The position numbers and the translations under genes were made by a program. Shown here piece after piece: positions 1 through 6,190 of a DNA stretch of 6,190 bases (within the stretch, counting starts at the first letter, position 1; each line of letters starts with the position of its first letter). The notes under the pieces are model-generated. The model saw only the letters and a program-made list of their open reading frames with translations, was not told where the DNA came from and made no database searches. Location: assembly GCA_018222665.1 (NCBI GenBank), contig JAAEZW010000123.1:1-6190 (forward strand). Direction: 5' to 3'. The DNA is from Paracoccaceae bacterium. Lineage in GTDB: Bacteria > Pseudomonadota > Alphaproteobacteria > Rhodobacterales > Rhodobacteraceae.

Positions 1-37
1 GTCCCTGCATAAACCAAACGCAAAAACGGGGAATGAT
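1..37 (+). other. Left edge and glk leader
   Basis: This short stretch precedes glk. Frame 1 reads three sense codons and then TAA at 10-12, so it could be the tail of an upstream + strand gene, but three codons cannot establish that. A Shine-Dalgarno-like GGGGA lies at 28-32, five bases before the glk ATG, and supports that start. No promoter is visible, so glk may be co-transcribed with something upstream of the window. Confidence 0.35.
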
Positions 38-988
38 ATGTCAGACGATCTGTCTCTAGTCTTGGATATTGGTGGTACGAACACGCGCATTGCCTTGACA
101 CAGGGGCATACCCTATTGACGGATCGCGTTCGAAAATACGCCAACACCGATTACCCCAATTTGGCCGCCGTGATTGAAACCTATTTAGGGGACCAGAACG
201 TGGGCGCATTGGACCGTGTTTGTGTCGCCGCCGCAGGACCCGTGACAGATGATCGTGCCGAAATGACCAATCTGGATTGGGTGATTGACGCGCGTGATAT
301 TTCATCAGTTACTAAATCGGCCAAGGTTGGCGTTATCAATGATCTACAGGCGCAGGGCCATTCCCTGCATATGTTAGACGAAAACGATACGCGCTGTGTT
401 TTGGCGGGCACCCATCAGGTCCGCGACAATGACACGAAAATCGTGATCGGCATGGGGACGGGGTTTAATGCAGCCCCTGTGTTTCACACAGCTGCGGGGC
501 GATATGTGCCCCCATCTGAAATCGGACACGCCCGCATTGCGGCCGCAAATGCAGAACAGGCCGAGGTTGTTGCCCATATCCAAGAAATCGAAGGTTTTGC
601 ATCAAACGAACATCTTCTGGCAGGGCGCGGATTAGAACGCTTGGATCACGCGCTAAACAACCGTCGGGATCGCACCGCGGCCCAGATTATGGAAGCGGCA
701 GGCAACGGCGATGATACCGCGATCAAGGTGGCCAATATACAGGCAAGTTTTGCGGGCTCTGTCTATGGCGACATGGCGTTGGCAAATCTTCCCCTTGGGG
801 GATTATATCTGATCGGCGGGGTTGCACGTGCACTTGAACCCTATCTGTCATCTGACATCTTTGCGCATAGCTTTCGGGATAAGGGCCGCTTTGGCCCCTT
901 TAACAAACAGTTTTCTGTGCATCTGGTCCTAGATGATTTCGCAGCACTCAAAGGCTGTGCATCCTACATCATGGCGCGTGCGTTCTAG
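38..988 (+). CDS. glk: Glucokinase (E. coli Glk type)
   Basis: Cytoplasmic enzyme that phosphorylates glucose to glucose-6-phosphate with ATP, feeding the Entner-Doudoroff or pentose phosphate routes. The 316-residue length fits the bacterial glucokinase family (about 320). Visible motifs are the N-terminal phosphate-binding DIGGTN (10-15), VINDL (99-103) with Asp102 as the expected catalytic base, GMGTGFN (138-144) as the second phosphate motif, SEIGH (160-164), NEHLLAGRGL (190-199) and LIGGVA (258-263), followed by DKGRF (281-285) near the C-terminus. The sugar-binding set of the E. coli enzyme (Asn, Asp, Glu, His, Glu) appears intact as N101, D102, E161, H164 and E191. There is no ROK-type zinc-binding cysteine cluster, so it is the Glk rather than the ROK family. 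GGGGA at 28-32 supports the ATG start. Its 3' end overlaps the convergent MFS gene. Glucose specificity is inferred from the family. Confidence 0.93.
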   Translation: MSDDLSLVLDIGGTNTRIALTQGHTLLTDRVRKYANTDYPNLAAVIETYLGDQNVGALDRVCVAAAGPVTDDRAEMTNLDWVIDARDISSVTKSAKVGVINDLQAQGHSLHMLDENDTRCVLAGTHQVRDNDTKIVIGMGTGFNAAPVFHTAAGRYVPPSEIGHARIAAANAEQAEVVAHIQEIEGFASNEHLLAGRGLERLDHALNNRRDRTAAQIMEAAGNGDDTAIKVANIQASFAGSVYGDMALANLPLGGLYLIGGVARALEPYLSSDIFAHSFRDKGRFGPFNKQFSVHLVLDDFAALKGCASYIMARAF

Positions 989-2198
989 GCACCTCGTCCC
1001 GAAACCTGCGCACACCAATAATCATAATGCTGGTTGAAACCCCAAAATAAGCTGCAACCCACAGGTATTGGGTGGACAGTCCAATACCGAAATCCAAAAA
1101 CCAACCCGTCAATCCGGGCCCAATCGCAGATCCCAGCACCATAATGGCCGCCGCCATCGCCTTGAGCGCGCCCAAATGTTGAGTGCCATAAAATTCGGCC
1201 CAAAACCCATTTTGCCATGTGGCCACAGCGCCCGATGTCATACCCATAAAAAATAGCCCGACAATCACATGCCATGGATCAACCGACAGTCCGAAAATGG
1301 CAAATGCCGCGATTGCGGGAATTTGATAGAGGGGGATCAATTTTGGTGTACCAAATCGGTCCTGCATCAAGCCCGCGCCCAATGCCGTGACAATCGCAAA
1401 CACCGTGTAAAATGGAAATGTTGCCACCAATTCCAAATGTGTCCATCCCTTTGCCTCGGCAAACGGGACCTGTTGGAAGAAGAAGGCCGTGCCAAAGGCG
1501 GGTGGCCCCAACAGCGCCGGCACCATGAACCAGAATAGCGGATGTTTTAACGCCTGCACACGGGTCCAATGGCGCTGTCCCATCCCCTTTGACGTATCGC
1601 TTTCGGCCATGGATTGCGGTGTACGTTCCGTTTTCAGCAATGCAAACAACACAGGTGCTGCCAAAATGGCGATCAGGGCCGCAACACCCCAGAGAAGTCG
1701 CCATTCGATGAAAGCCAACAGAACAACAAATGCCACAGGCAAGCTCGCCTCGCCCGAGGCATATCCCATATTCGCAATGGACAGCGCGCGCCCGCGCTGC
1801 GCCGAAAACCAGCGGGACATGGCAACAGCAGACAGATGTGTTGCCATCCCCTGACCAAAGAACCGCAAACAAAAGATCACCAATATCAACAGTGTCGCCG
1901 AGTTATTTAACATCATGAATGATGCACTGAGCGCGAGCCCCAAAAGGACGAAGACACCCAGAAACCGCGTGCGAAAATGATCGCTCAATCCCCCTGCCCA
2001 AACCATGACGACAGCTGAACTAAAGGTGCCCAAGGCATATGTCGCTCCCCATTCTGCATGGGTTAAATCAAATTCATTGCGCAGCGCACCAGAGAAAATA
2101 GAGATGAAAAATGTCTGACCAAAGCTGGAGAGCAAGGCCAGTAAGAACCCCGCCCCAAGCCAAGACGCATTTGTACGGATGAAATTGATGAATGACAT
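969..2198 (-). CDS. MFS permease, substrate unknown
   Basis: Inner-membrane transporter of the major facilitator superfamily, 409 residues from the chosen ATG, with the hydrophobic pattern of about 12 membrane helices. The loop after helix 2 carries a motif-A-like GGLSDHFRTR (69-78). A matching GLMQDRFG (276-283) sits in the second half, as expected from the internal duplication. A hydrophilic central loop (about 189-218) separates the halves. I chose the ATG at 2198 over the in-frame GTG at 2234 because it places the first helix shortly after the start and the extra 12 residues look like untranslated leader. Neither start has a strong ribosome site; AGG lies about seven bases before the ATG. 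The gene starts 62 bp after the condensing-enzyme stop on the same strand, so read-through is possible. The style resembles the monocarboxylate/oxalate-formate-type MFS branch, but no substrate can be assigned. A role in the envelope pathway is unproven. Confidence 0.85.
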   Translation of the reverse strand: MSFINFIRTNASWLGAGFLLALLSSFGQTFFISIFSGALRNEFDLTHAEWGATYALGTFSSAVVMVWAGGLSDHFRTRFLGVFVLLGLALSASFMMLNNSATLLILVIFCLRFFGQGMATHLSAVAMSRWFSAQRGRALSIANMGYASGEASLPVAFVVLLAFIEWRLLWGVAALIAILAAPVLFALLKTERTPQSMAESDTSKGMGQRHWTRVQALKHPLFWFMVPALLGPPAFGTAFFFQQVPFAEAKGWTHLELVATFPFYTVFAIVTALGAGLMQDRFGTPKLIPLYQIPAIAAFAIFGLSVDPWHVIVGLFFMGMTSGAVATWQNGFWAEFYGTQHLGALKAMAAAIMVLGSAIGPGLTGWFLDFGIGLSTQYLWVAAYFGVSTSIMIIGVRRFRDEVPRTHAP

Positions 2199-2225
2199 GA
2201 ATGGGCCTGATTTCAAACTGGCTCC

Positions 2226-2254
2226 ACGTGACACCGATGCAGGCGTTTTGTCAA
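2226..2254 (-). promoter_or_regulatory. Possible weak promoter for the MFS gene
   Basis: A perfect -35 hexamer TTGACA lies on the - strand at 2254-2249, in the gap after the condensing-enzyme stop. At 17 bp spacing the -10 position reads TCACGT (2231-2226), a poor match to TATAAT. A start near 2219 would leave about 20 bases before the ATG at 2198. This is a suggestion only; a single hexamer match can occur by chance. Confidence 0.2.
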
Positions 2255-2260
2255 AAGAAA

Positions 2261-3472
2261 TTAACGATGTGCCCGCAGCGCCATCACAGCGTTCAATCCC
2301 CCAAAGGCAAACGCATTGCTAAGTGCCACGTCAACCTGTGCCTCACGCGCGGTGTTGGGCACCACATCCAAGGCGCATTCTGGATCGGGTTCTTCATACC
2401 CGATTGTGGGGGCAATGACCCCGTCGCGCAGGGCCATAATCACCGCCAACAATTCAACAGCACCCGTGCCGCCAATCAAATGCCCGTGCATGGATTTCGT
2501 GGAACTGATCATCAAGTCATCCGCATAACGGCCAAATACATCCGCAACAGCGGCGCATTCGGTTTTGTCATTTGCGGCCGTCCCGGTGCCGTGGGCGTTG
2601 ATGTATCCCACCTCTTCTGGATTGATGCGCGCATCCTTTAATGCGCCTGCAATCGCGCGCCCTGCCCCATGTTTTGAGGGCATCACGATATCAGCGGCAT
2701 CGGATGTCATGGCAAACCCGCTAACCTCGGCCAGAATATTGGCGCCGCGCGCGCGGGCGTGTTCGTATTCTTCAAACACGAAAATGGCGGCCCCTTCCCC
2801 CTGCACCATGCCATTGCGGTTGGCGCTAAAGGGGCGGCAGGCATCCTTGGACATCACCCGCAGGCCTTCCCACGCTTTGACACCGCCAAAACACAGCATG
2901 CTTTCGGATCCACCTGTGATCATCGCTGTGGACATGCCCGAACGCACCATGGCAAAGGCCTGCGCCATAGCATGGTTTGAGGACGCACAGGCCGTGGAGA
3001 CCGTAAAACTGGGTCCTTTTAAGTTAAATTCCATGGACACATGACTGGCCGCGGCGTTGTTCATCAGTTTTGGAACAACAAATGGGTGTACGCGGTTTTT
3101 ACCCTCTTCGTAGACGGCGCGATAATTGTCGTCCCACGTGCTGACACCACCGCCAGCGGTTCCCAAAACAACGCCGGATGTCGCGGCCAAGTCGCCTGTA
3201 AAAGTCAGGCCAGATTGACCAATCGCCTCTTTCGCAGCCCGCAACGTGAACTGAGTAAAGCGATCATAAAGGGACATTTGTTGGCGGTTGAATTCAGAAT
3301 CGGCATTAAAATCGCGCACCTGACCACCGATTTTGATGGCCAAACGATCCACGTCGCGAAAATCAAGCGGGCCAATACCACAGCGGCCCTCGCGCATCGC
3401 CTCAAGCGTTTGTGGGACATTGTGACCAAGTGCGTTGATCGTCCCTGCCCCAGTGATTACAACACGTTTCAC
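2261..3472 (-). CDS. Beta-ketoacyl-ACP synthase, FabF (KAS II) type
   Basis: Condensing enzyme that extends an acyl chain by two carbons with malonyl-ACP, releasing CO2 and leaving a 3-oxoacyl-ACP. The 403 residues match the thiolase-fold KAS II length (about 410). The nucleophile is Cys162 in VSTACASSNHA (158-168). The histidines are His294 in NAHGTGT (292-298) and His331 in STKSMHGHLIGG (324-335), with the conserved Lys326 in the same segment. So the Cys-His-His set is intact and the enzyme should be active, not a chain-length-factor homologue. The usual FGFGGTN loop reads FAFGGLN (388-394), with the gatekeeper Phe390 kept; this variation suggests a specialised paralogue rather than the housekeeping FabF. 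The start is GTG, overlapping the ACP stop as GTGA, with no clear ribosome site in front, so it is probably translationally coupled to the ACP. Its link to lipid A acyl supply is inferred from neighbours. Confidence 0.92.
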   Translation of the reverse strand: MKRVVITGAGTINALGHNVPQTLEAMREGRCGIGPLDFRDVDRLAIKIGGQVRDFNADSEFNRQQMSLYDRFTQFTLRAAKEAIGQSGLTFTGDLAATSGVVLGTAGGGVSTWDDNYRAVYEEGKNRVHPFVVPKLMNNAAASHVSMEFNLKGPSFTVSTACASSNHAMAQAFAMVRSGMSTAMITGGSESMLCFGGVKAWEGLRVMSKDACRPFSANRNGMVQGEGAAIFVFEEYEHARARGANILAEVSGFAMTSDAADIVMPSKHGAGRAIAGALKDARINPEEVGYINAHGTGTAANDKTECAAVADVFGRYADDLMISSTKSMHGHLIGGTGAVELLAVIMALRDGVIAPTIGYEEPDPECALDVVPNTAREAQVDVALSNAFAFGGLNAVMALRAHR

Positions 3473-3726
3473 GACTGTGTAGCCACTAATTTTTCGATAC
3501 CTGCGATAATCGTTGCCACAGATGAAATATCAAAATCGCTTTCGCTTGGATCGTTGGCGTTGAAGGGCACCTGAATGTCAAAGGCCTCTTCAATTGCGAA
3601 AATGCTTTCGACCAAACCCAAACTGTCAATTCCAAGCGACTCTAGCGTGCTGTCCATGGTAACATCGGACACATCCAAAACTGCTTGTTCGGCGATGATT
3701 TCAATCACTTTGTCTTTGACGTCCAT
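3469..3726 (-). CDS. Acyl carrier protein, likely specialised
   Basis: Small acidic carrier of 85 residues that holds acyl chains as thioesters on a 4'-phosphopantetheine arm. The attachment serine is Ser35 in the motif LGIDSLGLVE (31-40). The fold prediction is the usual four-helix ACP: helix 1 about 3-16, helix 2 from Ser35 to about 48, and a last helix near 70-82. It is longer than typical AcpP (about 78) because of a hydrophilic loop, about residues 55-67, between helices 2 and 3. DSLG replaces the DSLD of E. coli AcpP. These differences point to a second, dedicated ACP rather than the housekeeping one, somewhat like rhizobial AcpXL, although it is shorter than AcpXL (about 92) and not clearly the same protein. 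AAGGA at 3735-3739, eight bases before the ATG, supports the start. It lies 35 bp after lpxD and overlaps the condensing-enzyme gene by 4 bp. Confidence 0.9.
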   Translation of the reverse strand: MDVKDKVIEIIAEQAVLDVSDVTMDSTLESLGIDSLGLVESIFAIEEAFDIQVPFNANDPSESDFDISSVATIIAGIEKLVATQS

Positions 3727-3761
3727 TTCGGCAATCCTTTTTGGCGTTTTCTGCCTTGCAT

Positions 3762-4856
3762 TTAGTCATTCTTGGGTGACTTTAAAATACCTTTTTGAAG
3801 GGATGCGACGTCACGGATCAATCGCGGCAATCTGCGCAAGGCCTTATAAGATTCGATATGCGTTTCCATTTTCATCGCGGGATAGCCCAGCATTACGCGC
3901 CCTGCGGGAACATTGCTAAGCACCTTAGTTGCGCCGCCCGTAATCACATTATCCCCGATAGAAATATTGTCACTGACGCCTGTTTGTCCACCAAGGACCA
4001 CATTGTTTCCGATAACCGATGATCCCGCGATCCCAACTTGGGCACAGATCAGGCAGTTATTACCTATCACAACGTTATGACCGATTTGTGACAGGTTATC
4101 GGTTTTGACGCCGTTGCCGATTTTTGTGGGTTTAACCGTGCCACGATCCACACAACACTGCGCACCCAGTTCCACATCATCGCCAATAATAACGCCAGCC
4201 AATGAGTGAATGCGTGCCCATTCTTGACCTTTGCCTTCGATATCCGTGGTTCCAAGGCTGTCGCGTGCGACCTCAACGCCAGAGACCTCTTTCGTGACAA
4301 AGGAAAATCCATCTGCCCCCACGGTCGTACCCGGTTGTGCAATAAAATTATCCCCGATAATCACGTCCGCGCCAATCCGGACACCTTCGCGCAAATAGAC
4401 CTTGTGTCCAATCACACTTCCCGTACCAATGGTACATTGCGGGCCAATGATTGCATCATTCCCGATGATCACATTTGCGCCAATCACACTTAGCGGGCCG
4501 ATCGTAGCATTTGCACCAATCTGTGCGGTTGGATCAATAACGGCCGTTTTATGAATGCCAGATGCATATCCCTGACCACGATCAACCGCCGCAGATAGTG
4601 CCGACAGCGCATAGCGCGGGCGCGGTGCAACCAAGGCCGCCTGTAATCCCATACCTTTCCAATCGGCACCCGGCCACAACATGGCACAGCGCGCTTTTCC
4701 CTTGGGCAGGTCGGCTGCGTATTTTGGGTCCATGGCAAGGGCAATGTCATGCACACTGGCATGTTCGGGGGACGCAACACTGGAAATTTCCAACTCCCCA
4801 TCACCTAGTAATTCCGCATCAATCACACGCGCAATATCAGAGAGTTTATAGGCCAT
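3762..4856 (-). CDS. lpxD: UDP-3-O-acylglucosamine N-acyltransferase LpxD
   Basis: Third enzyme of the Raetz lipid A pathway: it moves a 3-hydroxyacyl (or related) chain from acyl-ACP to the 2-amino group of UDP-3-O-acyl-glucosamine, at the cytoplasmic face. The 364 residues fit LpxD (about 340) with a modest insert. An N-terminal uridine-binding domain (about 1-100) is followed by many hexapeptide repeats of the IGxxxx type (about 104-318) that form a left-handed beta helix. The catalytic histidine is expected at His260 in SQIGHNVVIG (256-265), equivalent to His239 of E. coli LpxD. GADGFSF (180-186) matches the family's DGF segment, and an insert of roughly 20 residues follows (about 190-212). 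A charged helical tail (about 332-356) fits the C-terminal ACP-contacting helices of LpxD. AGGGA at 4864-4868 supports the ATG. It starts 24 bp after the L,D-transpeptidase stop. LpxA is unlikely because of the N-terminal domain. Confidence 0.94.
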   Translation of the reverse strand: MAYKLSDIARVIDAELLGDGELEISSVASPEHASVHDIALAMDPKYAADLPKGKARCAMLWPGADWKGMGLQAALVAPRPRYALSALSAAVDRGQGYASGIHKTAVIDPTAQIGANATIGPLSVIGANVIIGNDAIIGPQCTIGTGSVIGHKVYLREGVRIGADVIIGDNFIAQPGTTVGADGFSFVTKEVSGVEVARDSLGTTDIEGKGQEWARIHSLAGVIIGDDVELGAQCCVDRGTVKPTKIGNGVKTDNLSQIGHNVVIGNNCLICAQVGIAGSSVIGNNVVLGGQTGVSDNISIGDNVITGGATKVLSNVPAGRVMLGYPAMKMETHIESYKALRRLPRLIRDVASLQKGILKSPKND

Positions 4857-4880
4857 GGCAGGATCCCTTTTCTTTTGGGA

Positions 4881-6190
4881 TTAGCGCGCAAGCGGTGTAA
4901 TTACCACCCCTTTCCCAACGAGGGCCGCCAAAATCTTGGCGTCGCGACCATAGATATCGCGGCGATATGTCATGCCGCCAGTGGGTTTCGTCACAGCCGT
5001 GCGATAAATCACATGAACAGGGACATGTTTATCAAGCGGGATAACGGTTTCAACACCTGAATTCAGCGCGCGGTGAAATTCGCCTTTTGGATCACCGCTT
5101 TGGACAGACAACAATGCGTATCCAAAATCAAACGGATCCTGCAGACGAATACACCCATGGCTAAATGCGCGCACTTCGCGGGCGAACAGGCTTTTGGACG
5201 GGGTGTCGTGCAGGTAAATGTTATGGCGATTGGGTAACATAAACTTCACCAAGCCCAGGGCATTGCGTGTTGACGGGGGCTGTTTCAGATGAAACGGAAA
5301 CGTATCTTCGTCAAAGGCCGCAAAATCCACCTGATCACGTGACACGATCTGACCCGAAGCATCCAACATGTTCAGGTACCCATGTGCGTTTGGATCTTTT
5401 TGGAAGGCGGGCAGATATTCTTTTACTGCGATTGAACGCGGCACATTCCATGTGGGGTTAATGACCATGTGTTCCATTTCATCCGAAAACTCGGGCGAGC
5501 GTTGATCGTCCTTATTGGTTCCCACGACCGAGCGTGTTTGAAATTCAATGCGTCCGTTGGTTATGATTTTCGCAGAAAAATCGGCCAAGTTTACCAAAAC
5601 GTGACGCTTGCCGCGCTCAAAATTGGTCCAGCGTTCGCGTTCCATCGCAACCAAGATCGCGGCCAAACGATCCTCTGGCGATTTATTTAGCTCTGCACGC
5701 GTGCCATCGCCAACGATGCCATCGCCCGTCATACCGTGATCCAATTGAAACGCTTGAACCGCGCGTTGAATGTCCGCGTCAAATTTATCTGTTAACGTTC
5801 TCTTAAGGTATCCCATCGCAATCAAACGATTGCGTAATGACACAACGTGTTGCCCGCGATCCCCGGGTTGCAGTTTGCCGGCAGTCACAGGCGCACCCCA
5901 GCCGCCACGGGCGATGATCCCAAACAAACGCTCTTTCTCTTGTAACAGACGCGCGTACTCTCGGTTTTGCGGATAGATGCGTTGAAAAAACGCCTGCGCA
6001 TCCGAGGCTACAAGATTTGTCAGATAGGACCGTTGATCAATTTCGGCGCGCTTGCGTTTGATCTCTTCATCAACTGCGCCAGGACGGACAACACCGAATT
6101 GGACCATCTGTGCATATTGTAAATAGGCCCGGGTAATTTTCCCTTCGACCACACCAAGGTCCGCGGATGTTTGAATGGAAAGGATATCAT
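4881..6190 (-). CDS. L,D-transpeptidase (YcbB/LdtD-like), 5' end cut off
   Basis: Periplasmic peptidoglycan enzyme that would form 3-3 crosslinks (or link other amines) by attacking the meso-DAP to D-Ala bond of a tetrapeptide donor. The reading frame stays open to the right edge, adding 12 codons beyond the GTG at 6152, so the true start and any signal peptide lie outside the window. Counting from that GTG: a scaffold-like N-terminal part is visible at about 1-80, a peptidoglycan-binding type 1 domain at about 94-157 (LQPGDRG to GDGTRAELN), and a YkuD catalytic domain at about 183-375. The catalytic motif is His316 followed by SHGCIRL (331-337) with nucleophile Cys334 (codon 5151-5153). A PG-binding domain before YkuD and the long catalytic insert resemble the YcbB/LdtD class. 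The gene precedes lpxD by 24 bp and is probably first or early in the operon. Crosslinking chemistry is inferred from the family. Confidence 0.92.
   Translation of the reverse strand, partial: DILSIQTSADLGVVEGKITRAYLQYAQMVQFGVVRPGAVDEEIKRKRAEIDQRSYLTNLVASDAQAFFQRIYPQNREYARLLQEKERLFGIIARGGWGAPVTAGKLQPGDRGQHVVSLRNRLIAMGYLKRTLTDKFDADIQRAVQAFQLDHGMTGDGIVGDGTRAELNKSPEDRLAAILVAMERERWTNFERGKRHVLVNLADFSAKIITNGRIEFQTRSVVGTNKDDQRSPEFSDEMEHMVINPTWNVPRSIAVKEYLPAFQKDPNAHGYLNMLDASGQIVSRDQVDFAAFDEDTFPFHLKQPPSTRNALGLVKFMLPNRHNIYLHDTPSKSLFAREVRAFSHGCIRLQDPFDFGYALLSVQSGDPKGEFHRALNSGVETVIPLDKHVPVHVIYRTAVTKPTGGMTYRRDIYGRDAKILAALVGKGVVITPLAR

Noticed and set aside
978..1013. GTGCG/CGCAC pair near the convergent stops as a bidirectional terminator
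   Set aside because: The stem is 5 bp with a loop of about 26 bases and there is no T-run on either side.
1279..1872. A 197-codon open frame on the - strand inside the MFS gene
   Set aside because: It is an out-of-frame shadow: the overlapping frame has the membrane helices and MFS motifs, while this one is rich in Cys and Gly with no family character.
2199..2234. GTG start at 2234 giving a 421-residue MFS protein
   Set aside because: The ATG at 2198 gives a more typical MFS N-terminus with the first helix soon after the start, and the extra residues look like leader. The GTG has no convincing ribosome site.
2741..2760. GC-alternating tract as a repeat or structural element
   Set aside because: It is explained by an Ala-Arg-Ala-Arg-Gly coding stretch in the condensing enzyme using GC-rich codons.
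3041..3574. A 177-codon open frame on the + strand across the KAS/ACP junction
   Set aside because: It is antisense to two genes with clear catalytic motifs, and its translation shows no recognisable domain or motif.
4857..4880. Inverted TCCC/GGGA in the transpeptidase-lpxD gap as a terminator
   Set aside because: The stem is only 4 bp with a 9-base A-rich loop and no T-run, and the GGGA part doubles as the lpxD ribosome site.

Overview
The window looks like a piece of an alphaproteobacterial chromosome, probably from a marine Rhodobacterales (Roseobacter-group) bacterium. The grounds are the moderately GC-rich codon use, the E. coli-type glucokinase, and a gene set typical of that group's envelope loci. 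This placement rests on protein character, not on any search.

Layout: a glucokinase gene (glk) runs on the + strand from 38 to 988. Everything else is on the - strand and reads right to left. First comes an L,D-transpeptidase that is cut by the right window edge (6190 to 4881). Then come lpxD (4856 to 3762), a small acyl carrier protein (3726 to 3469), a FabF-type beta-ketoacyl-ACP synthase (3472 to 2261) and an MFS permease (2198 to 969). glk and the MFS gene converge and their 3' ends overlap by 20 bp. The window is almost entirely coding. The largest gap is about 60 bp, and no RNA gene, mobile element, CRISPR array or clear terminator was seen.

The four right-hand genes have gaps of 24 and 35 bp and then a 4-bp GTGA overlap, which is the shape of one operon. 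Its theme is the outer envelope. LpxD N-acylates UDP-glucosamine in lipid A synthesis using an acyl-ACP. The adjacent ACP and condensing enzyme could make or hold that acyl chain, much as the rhizobial AcpXL/FabF-XL set serves lipid A with a special fatty acid. The L,D-transpeptidase remodels peptidoglycan. The MFS permease may be a fifth operon member or may have its own weak promoter.

The most interesting point is the lpxD-ACP-KAS trio as a possible dedicated acyl supply line for lipid A. One testable version is that it delivers the unusual 3-oxo-acyl chain known from Rhodobacter lipid A.
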